Assembly (NCBI RefSeq): GCF_014196765.1
Contig: NZ_JACIEE010000001.1
Span: 372,001 to 436,000, forward strand
DNA: 64,000 nt
Source of the DNA: Mycoplana azooxidifex
Lineage (GTDB): Bacteria; Pseudomonadota; Alphaproteobacteria; Rhizobiales; Rhizobiaceae
Reading direction: 5' to 3'
The position numbers and the translations under genes are program-made. How positions within the stretch are numbered: position 1 is the stretch's first letter; each line of letters begins with the position of its first letter. Below the pieces are notes generated by a model that searched no databases, was not told the DNA's origin, and was given only the letters and a program-made list of their open reading frames with translations. Of this stretch, positions 8,644 through 17,696 are shown in pieces.

Positions 8644-11145
8644 TCAGCCCGTTTCGTCGGCGCCCTCCTCGACCGGCTTCGGCACCGGCTTGCGCGATGG
8701 CGCGGGCTTCTGCGCGATTTCCCCCTTGGCGCTGTCGATCATGGCGCCGAGAAGGCGGGCGCTCTCAGGATCCATGGTCACCGGCACGGTCGGCGCCGCC
8801 GGCCCCGCGAGCGCGATTTCGTCCTGGCGCAGGCGCTCCAGGATCGCCGTGCGCAGTTCCGTCTTCATCTCGCCGGCATCGAGGACGTCGGCGACGAACG
8901 CCCGCAGCTCGAAATCGAGCGTGGTCGCCGAGAACCCGAGGAAGGCGACCGAGGGCTCGGGATTGCGCAGCACCGGCTGAGTCGCCGCCACCTCCAGCAG
9001 CATCTGCGTCACCTGGCGCGGATCGTTGCCGGCGAACACGCTGACCGGGATCTCGATGCGACCGAGCTTGTTGCGGTGGGTCCAGTTGCCCACCTGCCCG
9101 TTGATCAGCACCGAATTCGGCACGATGATCGTCTGCCGCTGGAACGTCTCGATTTCGGTCGCGCGCACGGAGATGCGCTTGACGAAACCTTCGGTCGTGC
9201 CCGCCACGACCCAGTCGCCGACCTTGAACGGGCGCTCGGCCAGGAGGATCAGGCCGGAGACGAAGTTCGACACGATGTTCTGCAGGCCGAAACCGATACC
9301 GAGCGAGAGGGCACCGGCAACAAGCGCGAGACTGGAAAGATTGATGCCCGCCGCCGAAATGCCGATCAGCCCGGCAAGGCCGACGCCGGCATATCCGACC
9401 GCCGTCCTGACCGAGTTGCGCACACCCGGATCCACATGGCTGCGAACCATGATCGTGCCGTCGAGCCAGCGCTGGAACCAGCGCGTGACCATCAGTCCGA
9501 GCACGAACAGCAACAGCCCGGCGAAGATGCCGACGAGCGAGATGGAGATGCTTCCGACCCGGATTTCGGTAAAGAGCTGGTAGGCCCAGCTTTCGATGTC
9601 GCCGGTCTGGAACCCCCACTGCAGCAGGATTCCCGGCAGGCCCAGCAGCAGCACGATCAGGTAGATGCCGAGGCTCGCGGCCAGTCCGGCCTGGTCCAGC
9701 GTCACCTCGCCGAGCTGGTAGCGTTCCGCCATGCGCTGGCCGAGATAGGTCCGCGCGAACGCGCCCTGCGTGCCGATGGCCCGGCCGGAGAGAATGCCGA
9801 TATACATCGTCACCATGATCGCGCCTGTGACCACGATCTGGGCGGCAACGAATCGCGCGAGCCCGACATAGCCGATCACCGCCATGGCGATCAGGCCGAA
9901 GCCGGTCAGCATCAGCAGCATGGACAGCGCCCGCGGCCACGGGCGCCCCCTGGTGGCGGGATCCTCGCCCTCGCGGAGCATCGGCCGGATGAACGAGATC
10001 CAGATCAGGATCAGGCCGATGACGATCGAGGCGATCATGCTCTTGGCGACGGTCAAGACGACGGCGGAGCCGAGCGCGACGCTGACGGTGCCGAGGAAGT
10101 AGTCGAGCGAATTGGCGAGCGCCATCGCGAAGATCGAACGTTCCAGCCGCCTGGCGCCGTCGTTGGAGACGTTGACGAGCCGCCATTCCGGCCGGTTCGG
10201 GGCCAGCACAGCGCGGCTCAGCGCCGAGACGAAATAGAGACCGACGCAGACCCCGAACAGCGTCGAGACCATCGGTGATATATCCGGTCTGAGGACATTG
10301 AAGCTGTAGAGCAGCGAGTAACATGCGAACGCGAACGCGCCCACGGCCAGGGTCGGGATCATGATCGACCAGTAGGCAACCATCAGCCGCGTGATGTAGT
10401 GGGGCTTCTCGATCATCTTGTTGCGCCGGATGATCGGGCCGGCGAGGCGATAGCCCACGGAATAGAGGACGAGGCCGACGACGAGCGAAAGCGAAATCGC
10501 AGCCAGCAGGGATTCCCGCTTGAAATTCCACACGAAACGCGCCCAGCCGCCGACCGTGCGCTTCAGGTCCGCCCCTTCGTTCGCCCCGGCGCCGATGGCC
10601 TCCTCCAACACCTCGGGCGTGATCTTGGTGCGCTCCAGCAACGTCTCGGTGAACAGCGTGCGGCGCATCTCGGTGATCTCGTTCGACAGCTGCGTCGCAT
10701 CGATCGAGAGCGCCTCGGCACTGCCTGTTGCGGCATTGATGGCGGCCCGCTCGTCGGAAAGCCGGGCGCGCTCCTCCTTGATCACCTCGGATTCGGCCGG
10801 CTGCCCCTCGGCCGGCACCGGCCCGATTTCGTCGAGCCTGGCCTTGATCTGGTTGAAGCGCTCCCGGGTCGAGACCGAGGCCTCGAGCGCGGTGCGGCCC
10901 AGTTGCTCGACCTGCAGCTTGAGTTCGCCGAGCTTGATTTCGTTTTCCCGCGCCGCCTCGATCTTGTTGCGCAGGTCCGCCAGTTGCTGGCGGGACTGCT
11001 CAAGCTTCTTCTTCGCCTCCACGATCGGGTTGGACGTCACCGGCGCCTCGGTCGCCGGCGGCGGATCCTGCGCGATCGCAATGGCAGGCAGGAGAAGCGG
11101 CACGATCGCGAGCAGGGCGAAAAGGGCGCGTTTGAGTGTCGTCAC
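8644..11145 (-). CDS. large MscS-family mechanosensitive channel (DUF3772 type)
   Basis: Inner-membrane channel of 833 residues that should open on membrane tension and release solutes after osmotic downshock. Order: signal peptide (residues 1-25), periplasmic coiled-coil-prone region about 40-100 (AKKKLEQSRQQLADLRNKIE), a DUF3772-like periplasmic domain to about 190, roughly ten membrane helices, and the MscS core at about 600-780 (SLGIGFGLQNIVSNFVSGLI, then the beta domain with RPFKVGDWV). The Pro-rich tail is cytoplasmic. The GTG start at 11145 is preceded by AAGGAC at good spacing. It is closer in size to MscK/YbiO-type channels than to the small MscS. It stands alone as a transcription unit. 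Confidence 0.92.
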   Translation of the reverse strand: MTTLKRALFALLAIVPLLLPAIAIAQDPPPATEAPVTSNPIVEAKKKLEQSRQQLADLRNKIEAARENEIKLGELKLQVEQLGRTALEASVSTRERFNQIKARLDEIGPVPAEGQPAESEVIKEERARLSDERAAINAATGSAEALSIDATQLSNEITEMRRTLFTETLLERTKITPEVLEEAIGAGANEGADLKRTVGGWARFVWNFKRESLLAAISLSLVVGLVLYSVGYRLAGPIIRRNKMIEKPHYITRLMVAYWSIMIPTLAVGAFAFACYSLLYSFNVLRPDISPMVSTLFGVCVGLYFVSALSRAVLAPNRPEWRLVNVSNDGARRLERSIFAMALANSLDYFLGTVSVALGSAVVLTVAKSMIASIVIGLILIWISFIRPMLREGEDPATRGRPWPRALSMLLMLTGFGLIAMAVIGYVGLARFVAAQIVVTGAIMVTMYIGILSGRAIGTQGAFARTYLGQRMAERYQLGEVTLDQAGLAASLGIYLIVLLLGLPGILLQWGFQTGDIESWAYQLFTEIRVGSISISLVGIFAGLLLFVLGLMVTRWFQRWLDGTIMVRSHVDPGVRNSVRTAVGYAGVGLAGLIGISAAGINLSSLALVAGALSLGIGFGLQNIVSNFVSGLILLAERPFKVGDWVVAGTTEGFVKRISVRATEIETFQRQTIIVPNSVLINGQVGNWTHRNKLGRIEIPVSVFAGNDPRQVTQMLLEVAATQPVLRNPEPSVAFLGFSATTLDFELRAFVADVLDAGEMKTELRTAILERLRQDEIALAGPAAPTVPVTMDPESARLLGAMIDSAKGEIAQKPAPSRKPVPKPVEEGADETG

Positions 11146-11301
11146 GGACGGTCCTTGCTACATCTGTTGCGCGCGATAGTCGTGACAATCGCGTGCGAAA
11201 TCAACGTCTGGCTGATGCACCGGAGGCCTGGCCCTGGGGGTGCGGGAGATTCGGCGCGCAAACTATTGCGCGACCCGGGCGAAGTGAAGGCAGGATTTTT
11301 G

Positions 11302-11862
11302 TCAGAAGCCTGATCCCGGGATAGCGAGGTAGTCGAGCTCCTCAGAGGTCGATTCCCGCCCGAGATAGGCGTTGCGGTGGGGAAAGCGACCGAAGTCGCG
11401 GATGACGGCGTGGTGTCGCAGCGCATAGTCGAGATAGCGCATGTCGCCGAGTGACTTGAACAGGGCAACGGACCGGTCCTGGTCGGCCAGGTCTTCCGAA
11501 TGCTCGAAGGGCATGTAGAAGAAGTGCCGGCGGCCGAAGGCGACCTTGGTATCCGCACCGGCCTCCAGCGCCAGCCGGGCCTCGCGCAGCGCAATCCAGT
11601 CGGTCGCAAACGCGAGCGGCGAACAGCGGTACATGTTGCGCGCGAACTGGTCGAGAACGATCACGGCCGCAAGTCTCGCCTCAGGCGTCTCCCGCCAGGC
11701 ATCCGAAACCTGCCGCGAAAGCGCCAGGTGCGTCGCCGCAAAACGCAGGCGGATATGGGCGTCGAGCTGCGGCGGCGGCGAAAACCAGTGTTCCGGGCTC
11801 AAGAGTTCGCACCAGAACTCGACGACTTCCGCCGGCTGTGCCACGTCGCTGTCAGACCGCAT
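11302..11862 (-). CDS. DUF924 family protein
   Basis: A 186-residue soluble protein. It carries the family's landmarks: VVEFWCELLSPEHWF near the start, VIVLDQFARNMYR in the middle, FFYMPFEHSED, and the C-terminal FPHRNAYLGRESTSEE. DUF924 proteins are all-alpha and TPR-like, with no established biochemical activity. GGGAGG lies 6 nt before the ATG. It is upstream of, and co-directional with, the MscS gene, separated by 156 bp, so co-transcription is uncertain. Confidence 0.88.
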   Translation of the reverse strand: MRSDSDVAQPAEVVEFWCELLSPEHWFSPPPQLDAHIRLRFAATHLALSRQVSDAWRETPEARLAAVIVLDQFARNMYRCSPLAFATDWIALREARLALEAGADTKVAFGRRHFFYMPFEHSEDLADQDRSVALFKSLGDMRYLDYALRHHAVIRDFGRFPHRNAYLGRESTSEELDYLAIPGSGF

Positions 11863-12034
11863 CTAATCCTCCCGCCATCCGCTTGCGGGTGGCCTTTTCG
11901 CTTCCGGCATGCCGCCCTTCGGCGTGCCTGCCGGCGCTCCATGCCCCGCCACACGACAATAGCGCATAACCGGCAACGGACGAAATTTACAAACGTCAGG
12001 GAACAACGTCTAATACCTGCGCCGCGACGGCTGC

Positions 12035-12073
12035 AACTGAGAACATCGACTGGCGACATCAACTGGGGACATC
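12035..12073 (+). repeat. three tandem 13-bp repeats ending 3 nt before a start codon
   Basis: Units aactgagaacatc, gactggcgacatc and aactggggacatc occupy 12035-12047, 12048-12060 and 12061-12073, followed by AAG and the ATG at 12077. The GGGGAC in the last unit is the only candidate ribosome site for the next gene. Confidence 0.85.
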
Positions 12074-12076
12074 AAG

Positions 12077-12562
12077 ATGATACTCGGCATGGCACCTTTC
12101 ACCCTCTTCCACGTCATCCTCAGCCTCATCGGTATCGTGACGGGTCTCGTCGCGCTGCGCGGCTGGCTCGCCTCGCAGCTCCGGCCAGGCTGGACGGCGG
12201 CATTCCTCGCCTCGACGCTGGCAACGACCATCACCGGCTTTCTCTTTCCGATCACCGCGTTCACGCCGGCGATCGGGGTCGGCATCATCACCACCGCATT
12301 CCTGATCGGCGCGATCGTCGCCCTCTATGTCTTTGGGCTCTCGGGGCGGTGGCGTTCGGTCTTCCTGATCTGTTCCACCATAGCGCTCTACTTCAACGTC
12401 TTCGTGCTGGTGGTGCAGGCCTTCCTGAAGATCGAGACCCTCAACGCGCTGGCGCCGAACGGCAACGAACCGCCCTTCGCGATCGTCCAGGGCATCGTCC
12501 TGCTGGCCTTCCTGACCGCAGGCTATCTCTCACTCCGGCGCTTCCGCACCGTCTCGCCGTAG
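12077..12562 (+). CDS. four-helix membrane protein of unknown function
   Basis: A 161-residue, highly hydrophobic inner-membrane protein. Four or five helices are visible: FTLFHVILSLIGIVTGLVAL near the start, a pair around residues 45-90, ICSTIALYFNVFVLVVQAFL, and a last one at about 135-153, followed by a short basic tail. No catalytic motif is seen and I do not recognise a named family. The start is at the end of three tandem 13-bp repeats that also supply the weak ribosome site. It is followed 92 bp later by the OsmC gene on the same strand; a shared transcript is possible. Confidence 0.7.
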   Translation: MILGMAPFTLFHVILSLIGIVTGLVALRGWLASQLRPGWTAAFLASTLATTITGFLFPITAFTPAIGVGIITTAFLIGAIVALYVFGLSGRWRSVFLICSTIALYFNVFVLVVQAFLKIETLNALAPNGNEPPFAIVQGIVLLAFLTAGYLSLRRFRTVSP

Positions 12563-12654
12563 AAGCCTGTTTGTGCGGGTTGTTGCGCCGCTCCTTGTCA
12601 CCGCCGGCCGGTGCGCCTATCACCGGTCGGACGATAGCAGGGACGACGACGGCA

Positions 12655-13083
12655 ATGCCCGAACCGAAGCTCAAGACCAGGACGACCGGCGCCACGGCCA
12701 GCCTCGGCCGCACCGGGTTCCCGCATGTGATCTCGGCGATCGGCGGCACGCTCGACATCGTCACCGGCCCCTCCCAGCCGGGCTTCAACCCGATCGACCT
12801 GCTCTACGCGTCGCTGTCCTCGTGCCTCGCCATGAGCGCGCGCATCGCCGCAAGCCAGCTCGGCGTCCTGGATCGCATCGACGAGATCACGGCATCCGTC
12901 TCGGGCGAGAAGGCGAGCGAAGGCCCCAGCCGCATCCAGGCGCTCAAAATCGCCTTTTCCATCACCGGCGACATCGACGCGCAGACCCGCGAGGCCATCG
13001 CCCGCTTGGCGGAGGAGATCTGTACGGTCAGCAACACCCTGCACAGTCATCCGGAGATCACGACGACCGTCTCGGCGGGCTGA
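12655..13083 (+). CDS. OsmC/Ohr-superfamily peroxiredoxin-like protein
   Basis: A 142-residue protein of the OsmC fold, which reduces organic peroxides through two cysteines. Both expected cysteines are present: Cys57 in LLYASLSSCLAMSARIAA and Cys123 in EEICTVSNTLHSHPEI. The sequence resembles the YhfA-like branch more than Ohr. The N-terminal EPKLKTRTTG marks the first beta strand, so the ATG at 12655 gives a complete domain; longer versions of the frame run through unrelated sequence. The ribosome site is weak. It is a stand-alone cytoplasmic stress protein by inference. Confidence 0.85.
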   Translation: MPEPKLKTRTTGATASLGRTGFPHVISAIGGTLDIVTGPSQPGFNPIDLLYASLSSCLAMSARIAASQLGVLDRIDEITASVSGEKASEGPSRIQALKIAFSITGDIDAQTREAIARLAEEICTVSNTLHSHPEITTTVSAG

Positions 13084-13112
13084 CGCACAGGCCCGCGGCA
13101 ACCGGCCTTTCC

Positions 13113-13685
13113 TCAATCGTGCAGGGCGCGCGCGATCGGCGGCCCGACCACCAAACCCGAGAAGACCGCCTCGAAGCCCTCGCGCTCCGGCGAGCAGGCG
13201 GTGACGCCAACGAAGGCATCGCCGGCCGAAAACGGGCACAGCCGCGCCATCTGCCAAGGACTTTCGCCGAACCGGAACTGCACCCGGACCGCGTCGTCAT
13301 GCCGCGTCAGGCGAACCGACAGCGGATCGTCGGGAGAGACGCCGTGCAGCGGAATGACCGACCAATCCGAGACCCCACGCGTGACGACGACGCTGAAATG
13401 CATCAGCCCGTCGGTAAACTCGATGCCGCACTTGATCCAGTTCGCCGCGTCGAGGCGCAGCATCAGGCCGGCCTGGTCGTACAGCGCTTCGTAGCGCCCG
13501 GAAACGGTCGCGGACGCGGTGAAGTCGCCCTGCACCGGCGCCAGATAGGCGTGCCCGCTGTCGCGCTCGAAGCCGTAGAAGGTCTTCCGCCAGAAATCGG
13601 TCCCAGCATCCGTGCGCAGCGCGAGGTGCTGTGCGTCGCCGCTCCATTCCTTCGGCTCGTTCAGCCAGAAAAACGCCGCCCCCAT
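13113..13685 (-). CDS. DUF1349 domain protein (beta-sandwich)
   Basis: A 190-residue soluble protein. It matches DUF1349: an opening TDFWRKTFYGFERDSGHAYL, then YEALYDQAGLMLRLDAANWI followed by KCGIEFTDG, and a closing FVGVTACSPEREGFEAVFSG. The fold is a concanavalin-like jelly roll related to sugar-binding modules (Saccharomyces YesU/regulation-of-enolase-like proteins belong to the family); no catalytic role is established. GGGAG lies 7 nt before the ATG. It is convergent with the OsmC gene, with 29 bp between stops, and divergent from ccoN. Confidence 0.85.
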   Translation of the reverse strand: MGAAFFWLNEPKEWSGDAQHLALRTDAGTDFWRKTFYGFERDSGHAYLAPVQGDFTASATVSGRYEALYDQAGLMLRLDAANWIKCGIEFTDGLMHFSVVVTRGVSDWSVIPLHGVSPDDPLSVRLTRHDDAVRVQFRFGESPWQMARLCPFSAGDAFVGVTACSPEREGFEAVFSGLVVGPPIARALHD

Positions 13686-14003
13686 TTACCGCTCCCATCG
13701 TTTCACGCAAAGCCAACCTGTCCCGACGGAGCACCTCTGTTCAAGGGGCAATCCATATTTGTCGGTCGGGGACCCTATCCCATCGGATAGTTAAGGGCGT
13801 CAGTACGTCGCACAATCTGCAGCTTACCAAACCGCAAACCCGATTGATGGACGACGATAATCGTGCAACCATCAATATCTTAGTGCGGCCGTCCGGGATG
13901 ACGGCCGTTCACACCGTTGTAAGAATCCTGAGTAACAACGCGGTGATTTCTTACAGGTTATGCGGTGATCGGGCGCAGGCGGATCATCGTGTTCGGGGGA
14001 CGC
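13686..14003 (+). promoter_or_regulatory. ccoN upstream region with four inverted repeats
   Basis: The 318-bp leader has no gene. It holds CTATCC-catc-GGATAG (13775-13790); ATTGATGG / CCATCAAT (13843-13850, 13869-13876) enclosing ACGAT-A-ATCGT (13854-13864); CGGCCGTC / GACGGCCG (13886-13907); and GTAAGAA / TTCTTAC (13919-13925, 13948-13954). No canonical FNR/FixK box with 4-nt spacing is seen, although TTGAT and ATCAA half sites occur 22 nt apart. Confidence 0.5.
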
Positions 14004-15662
14004 ATGATTGGACAGCTGACAGCCTTGGAGCGCACATATGCCGCGATCATTCTGATCGTGATCATATGCGTCGGCGTGGCGATGGCGGTCGTCGGGCGCG
14101 GCGACCTGCTCGCCGTGCACGGCTGGATCATCGCGGCCTACGGCATGGCGGTGATGGTGGTGCTGCTGCGCGGCATCGACGCTGCCGAGCCCTGGGAAGA
14201 ACGCTTCCGCGAGTACTACGACGACCCGACCAAGGTCGGCATCATCCTTTCGCTGATCTGGGGCGTCATCGGCATGGCCGTCGGCGTCTGGGTGGCGTCC
14301 CTGCTCGCCTGGCCGGACCTGACCTTCGATGCCGCCTGGGCGAGCTTCGGCCGGCTGCGCCCCGTGCACACCAGCGGCGTGATCTTCGGCTTCGGCGGCA
14401 ACGCGCTGATCGCGACCTCCTTCCATGTCCTGCAGCGGACCACGCGCGCGCGCCTGCCCGACCAGTTGAGCCCCTGGTTCGTGCTGCTCGGCTACAATCT
14501 CTTCTGCGTGATGGCCGCCACCGGCTACTTCATGGGCATGACCCAGTCGAAGGAATACGCCGAGCCGGAATGGTATGCGGACCTGTGGCTGGTGATCGTC
14601 TGGGTCGTCTACTTCGCGATCTACATTCGCACCCTGGCCCGAAGGCGCGAACCGCACATCTACGTCGCCAACTGGTACTACATGGCCTTCATCCTCGTGG
14701 TCGCCATCCTCCACATCGTCAACAATCTCGCCGTCCCCGTCTCGATCGGCCACGCCAAGAGCTACTCGCTGTTCTCCGGCGTCCAGGACGCGATGACGCA
14801 GTGGTGGTACGGGCACAACGCCGTTGCCTTCTTCCTCACCGCCGGCTTCCTGGGCATGATGTACTACTACCTGCCCAAGCGCGCCGGACGGCCGATCTAT
14901 TCCTACCGCATGTCCATCATAAGCTTCTGGGGCATCACCTTCATGTACATGTGGGCCGGCTCCCATCACCTGCACTACACCGCCCTGCCCCACTGGGTGC
15001 AGACGCTCGGCATGGTGTTCTCGCTGGTGCTGCTCGTGCCGTCCTGGGCATCGGCCGGCAACGCGCTGCTGACGCTCAACGGCGCCTGGCACAAGGTGCG
15101 CGACGACGCGGTCCTGCGCTTCATGATGCTGGCTGCGATCTTCTACGGGATCGCCACCTTCGAGGGCTCGTTCATGGCGATCCGTGCCGTCAACTCGCTC
15201 TCGCACTATACCGACTGGACCGTGGGCCATGTGCACGTCGGCGCACTCGGCTGGGTCGCCATGATCACCTTCGGCTCGTTCTACGCGCTCGTTCCCTGGA
15301 TGTGGAAGCGGCCGGCGCTCTATTCAGCCAAGCTGGTCGAGGTCCATTTCTGGTTGGCGCTGACGGGCACGGTCGTCTACATCTTCGCGATGTGGAACTC
15401 CGGCATCATCCAGGGTCTGATGTGGCGCACCTTCGACCCGAACGGCACGCTCGCCTACTCCTTCCTCGACACGCTGGTCGCCATGCATCCCTACTACATT
15501 GCCCGCGCATTCGGCGGACTGCTGTTCCTCGCAGGTGCTGTGGTCGCCTTCTACAATATCTGGATGACGATCACACAGCCTGCGCCGGTCGATGAAGGCG
15601 CGGCCACGGACCTCCCGGTCGAGCCGCCCGCGCCGCGGGCCTGGGCACAGGCGGGGGAATAG
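14004..15662 (+). CDS. ccoN: cbb3-type cytochrome c oxidase subunit I
   Basis: Catalytic subunit of the high-affinity terminal oxidase, reducing O2 to water at the heme b3-CuB centre in the inner membrane. It has 552 residues and about 12 helices. CuB/heme ligands are visible in QWWYGHNAVAFF, MWAGSHHLHYT and VGHVHVGALGW. The ATG at 14004 follows GGGGGA closely; GTG at 13965 would add 13 residues. It is first gene of ccoNOQP, with the next start 3 bp after its stop. Such oxidases are normally induced under low oxygen by FixK/FNR proteins, but no clear site is seen. An alternative symbol is fixN. Confidence 0.96.
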   Translation: MIGQLTALERTYAAIILIVIICVGVAMAVVGRGDLLAVHGWIIAAYGMAVMVVLLRGIDAAEPWEERFREYYDDPTKVGIILSLIWGVIGMAVGVWVASLLAWPDLTFDAAWASFGRLRPVHTSGVIFGFGGNALIATSFHVLQRTTRARLPDQLSPWFVLLGYNLFCVMAATGYFMGMTQSKEYAEPEWYADLWLVIVWVVYFAIYIRTLARRREPHIYVANWYYMAFILVVAILHIVNNLAVPVSIGHAKSYSLFSGVQDAMTQWWYGHNAVAFFLTAGFLGMMYYYLPKRAGRPIYSYRMSIISFWGITFMYMWAGSHHLHYTALPHWVQTLGMVFSLVLLVPSWASAGNALLTLNGAWHKVRDDAVLRFMMLAAIFYGIATFEGSFMAIRAVNSLSHYTDWTVGHVHVGALGWVAMITFGSFYALVPWMWKRPALYSAKLVEVHFWLALTGTVVYIFAMWNSGIIQGLMWRTFDPNGTLAYSFLDTLVAMHPYYIARAFGGLLFLAGAVVAFYNIWMTITQPAPVDEGAATDLPVEPPAPRAWAQAGE

Positions 15663-15665
15663 CCG

Positions 15666-16397
15666 ATGTTCAATTTCCACTACCGGCTCGAACGCAACGC
15701 CATGGGCCTCGTGCTCGCCATCATCTTCGTCGCCAGCATCGGCGGCCTGATCGAGATCGCCCCCCTCTTCACCATCGATGAGACGGTTGAGGACGCGCCC
15801 GACATGCGCGTCTACACGCCGCTCGAACTCGCCGGGCGCAACATCTACATCCGCGAGGGCTGTTATGCCTGTCATTCGCAGATGATCCGCACCCTGCGCG
15901 ACGAGGTGGAGCGCTACGGCCCCTATTCGCTGGCGGTCGAATCCAAATACGACCACCCGATGCTCTGGGGCTCCAAGCGCACCGGGCCGGACATCGCCCG
16001 CCTCGGCGGGAAATATTCCAACGAATGGCATGTCGCCCATCTCTACAATCCCCGCGACCTCGTGCCGGAATCGAAGATGCCCGCCTATCGCTGGCTGCTG
16101 CGCAACACACTCAAGATCGAGGATCTCGGCGAGCACCTGGCGGCGATGCGGGTCGTGGGCGTCCCCTATACCGACGAGATGATCGCAAACGCCACCGCCG
16201 ACGCTTACGGCCAGGCCAATCCCGACAGTGGCCAGGCGGCCGGGGTGACTGAACGATACGGCGATGCGACCAATGTCGGCCTGTTCGACGGCAAGCCCGA
16301 GACGCTGACCGAGATGGATGCCGTCGTGGCCTACCTGCAGATCCTCGGGAAGCTGACGGACGCAGCAAAGCAGGCCGAGCAGGCCGGGGTGGAGTAG
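15666..16397 (+). CDS. ccoO: cbb3-type cytochrome c oxidase subunit II (monoheme cytochrome c)
   Basis: Membrane-anchored monoheme cytochrome c of 243 residues that passes electrons to CcoN. The N-terminal helix ([20 protein letters not shown], about 14-34) is followed by the heme c site CYACH at 66-70 and a likely axial Met in [10 protein letters not shown]. The length and the motif [20 protein letters not shown] are typical for CcoO/FixO. It starts 3 bp after ccoN and is followed 4 bp later by ccoQ. Confidence 0.96.
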   Translation: MFNFHYRLERNAMGLVLAIIFVASIGGLIEIAPLFTIDETVEDAPDMRVYTPLELAGRNIYIREGCYACHSQMIRTLRDEVERYGPYSLAVESKYDHPMLWGSKRTGPDIARLGGKYSNEWHVAHLYNPRDLVPESKMPAYRWLLRNTLKIEDLGEHLAAMRVVGVPYTDEMIANATADAYGQANPDSGQAAGVTERYGDATNVGLFDGKPETLTEMDAVVAYLQILGKLTDAAKQAEQAGVE

Positions 16398-16401
16398 CGC
16401 C

Positions 16402-16575
16402 ATGAGCTTCGACCATGACACCATCGTCGGTTTTTCGAAGTCCTTTGGGCTTCTCTATCTCGTCGCCATGTCGATCGGCGTGGTGATCTATGCCTTCTGG
16501 CCGGCGAACAAGAAGCAGTTCGACCGGGCGGCGGAATCGGTCGTATCGGACGAAGAGGACCGGCCATGGCTGTAG
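16402..16575 (+). CDS. ccoQ: cbb3-type cytochrome c oxidase subunit IV
   Basis: A 57-residue single-helix protein that stabilises the CcoNOP complex, particularly CcoP. A helix at about residues 16-34 (GLLYLVAMSIGVVIYAFWP) is followed by a charged tail (NKKQFDRAAESVVSDEEDRP), the standard CcoQ pattern. The stop TAG ends at 16575 and overlaps the ccoP start at 16566 by 10 bp, indicating translational coupling. It is easy to miss because of its size. Confidence 0.92.
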   Translation: MSFDHDTIVGFSKSFGLLYLVAMSIGVVIYAFWPANKKQFDRAAESVVSDEEDRPWL

Positions 16576-17468
16576 GCGAACGCGATCCGATCACCGGCCA
16601 CATGACGACCGGCCACGAGTGGAACGGCATCAAGGAACTGCACACGCCCGTTCCGAAGCCCGTCTGGTTCTTCCTGATCGCGTTCACGCTCTTCGGCGTG
16701 ATCTGGTCGCTGCTGATGCCGAGCTGGCCTTACGGGACCGGCTATTTCAGCGGCTGGCTGGGGATCGACCAGAAGCGGACGGTGGCGAAGCGGCTGGACG
16801 AGGGCGCAGCCGAGCGCGCGGCATGGGCGGCGCGCATCGAGAGCGAAGACTTCGCAGCCGTCCTCACCGACGCCGAGTTGATGCCGATCGTCCGGGAGAC
16901 CGGGCACACGCTGTTCGGCGACAACTGCGCCGCCTGCCATGGCGTCGGCGGAGGCGGCAACGGCGGCTATCCGAACATCGTCGCCGCCCCCACCTTGTGG
17001 GGTGACGACCCGGCGACCATTGCGGAGACCATCCGCGTCGGTATCAACGGCGCCGATCCCGAGACCCGCATCTCGCAGATGATGGCCTTCGGCCGCGACC
17101 AGGTCCTGGAGCGGCCAGCGATCCTGCAGCTCGTCACCTATGTCCGTTCCCTGTCCGGGCTGGAGGAACAGACGGAAGCGAACGCGGCCGCGATCGAGGC
17201 CGGCCGCGAACTGTTCGCGCAGAACTGCGTCGCCTGCCACGGCGAGGATGCCAAGGGACTGAAGGAGGTCGGCGCGCCGGATCTCACCGACCATTTCTGG
17301 ATCTACGGCTCGGGCCGCGAAGCGGTCTACCAGTCGATCTATGGCGGCCGGCAGGGCCACATGCCGAGCTGGGGGCTCCGGCTGTCGCCGCTCGACATCA
17401 AGATCCTCGCACTCTACGTGGCCGACCTGAGGGAGCAGCAGCATGCCGCTGGTGGCGACGGAACATGA
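16566..17468 (+). CDS. ccoP: cbb3-type cytochrome c oxidase subunit III (diheme cytochrome c)
   Basis: Membrane-anchored diheme cytochrome c of 300 residues, the electron entry point of the oxidase. The N-terminal region GHEWNGIKELHTPVPKPVWF precedes one helix (about 33-52). Two cytochrome c domains follow, with heme sites CAACH at 121-125 and CVACH at 221-225. The family sequence GHMPSWGLRLSPLDIKILAL closes the second domain. It overlaps ccoQ by 10 bp and the next small ORF by 4 bp (ATGA). Confidence 0.96.
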   Translation: MAVGERDPITGHMTTGHEWNGIKELHTPVPKPVWFFLIAFTLFGVIWSLLMPSWPYGTGYFSGWLGIDQKRTVAKRLDEGAAERAAWAARIESEDFAAVLTDAELMPIVRETGHTLFGDNCAACHGVGGGGNGGYPNIVAAPTLWGDDPATIAETIRVGINGADPETRISQMMAFGRDQVLERPAILQLVTYVRSLSGLEEQTEANAAAIEAGRELFAQNCVACHGEDAKGLKEVGAPDLTDHFWIYGSGREAVYQSIYGGRQGHMPSWGLRLSPLDIKILALYVADLREQQHAAGGDGT

Positions 17469-17653
17469 GCGCGCCGGCATTGCGGCCGCGCGCGGTAGCA
17501 CTTGCGCTCGCCGGCGCCGCCGTCGCGCTGCTTCTCATCGCCAATGCCCACCTCGTCTATGTCGCAGTCGTCTCCCAGCCGGAGTGCGTGCCGCACCTGA
17601 AGACGGAAGCGCACGCTGCCGGCAATTTCCGCGCCGCCCGCTCGTCATGCTGA
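17465..17653 (+). CDS. small membrane protein coupled to ccoP
   Basis: A 62-residue ORF whose ATG overlaps the ccoP stop as ATGA. It has one helix (about residues 10-33, ALALAGAAVALLLIANAHLV) and then a short periplasmic-side tail with two Cys, in SQPECVPHLK and the terminal ARSSC. The tail layout looks conserved in my memory of rhizobial cbb3 loci, but no name is known to me. The coupling suggests a role in oxidase assembly or stability; this is inference. A chance ORF is less likely given the ATGA overlap and clear membrane segment. Confidence 0.6.
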   Translation: MSAPALRPRAVALALAGAAVALLLIANAHLVYVAVVSQPECVPHLKTEAHAAGNFRAARSSC

Positions 17654-17696
17654 TGAAGAATGTCGCCCGATCAAGGCCTTGCAGGAGGAAGCTGAC

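Noticed and set aside
13843-13876. Canonical FNR/FixK box before ccoN
   Set aside because: TTGAT and ATCAA half sites exist but are 22 bp apart rather than 4 bp, so the standard box is not met.
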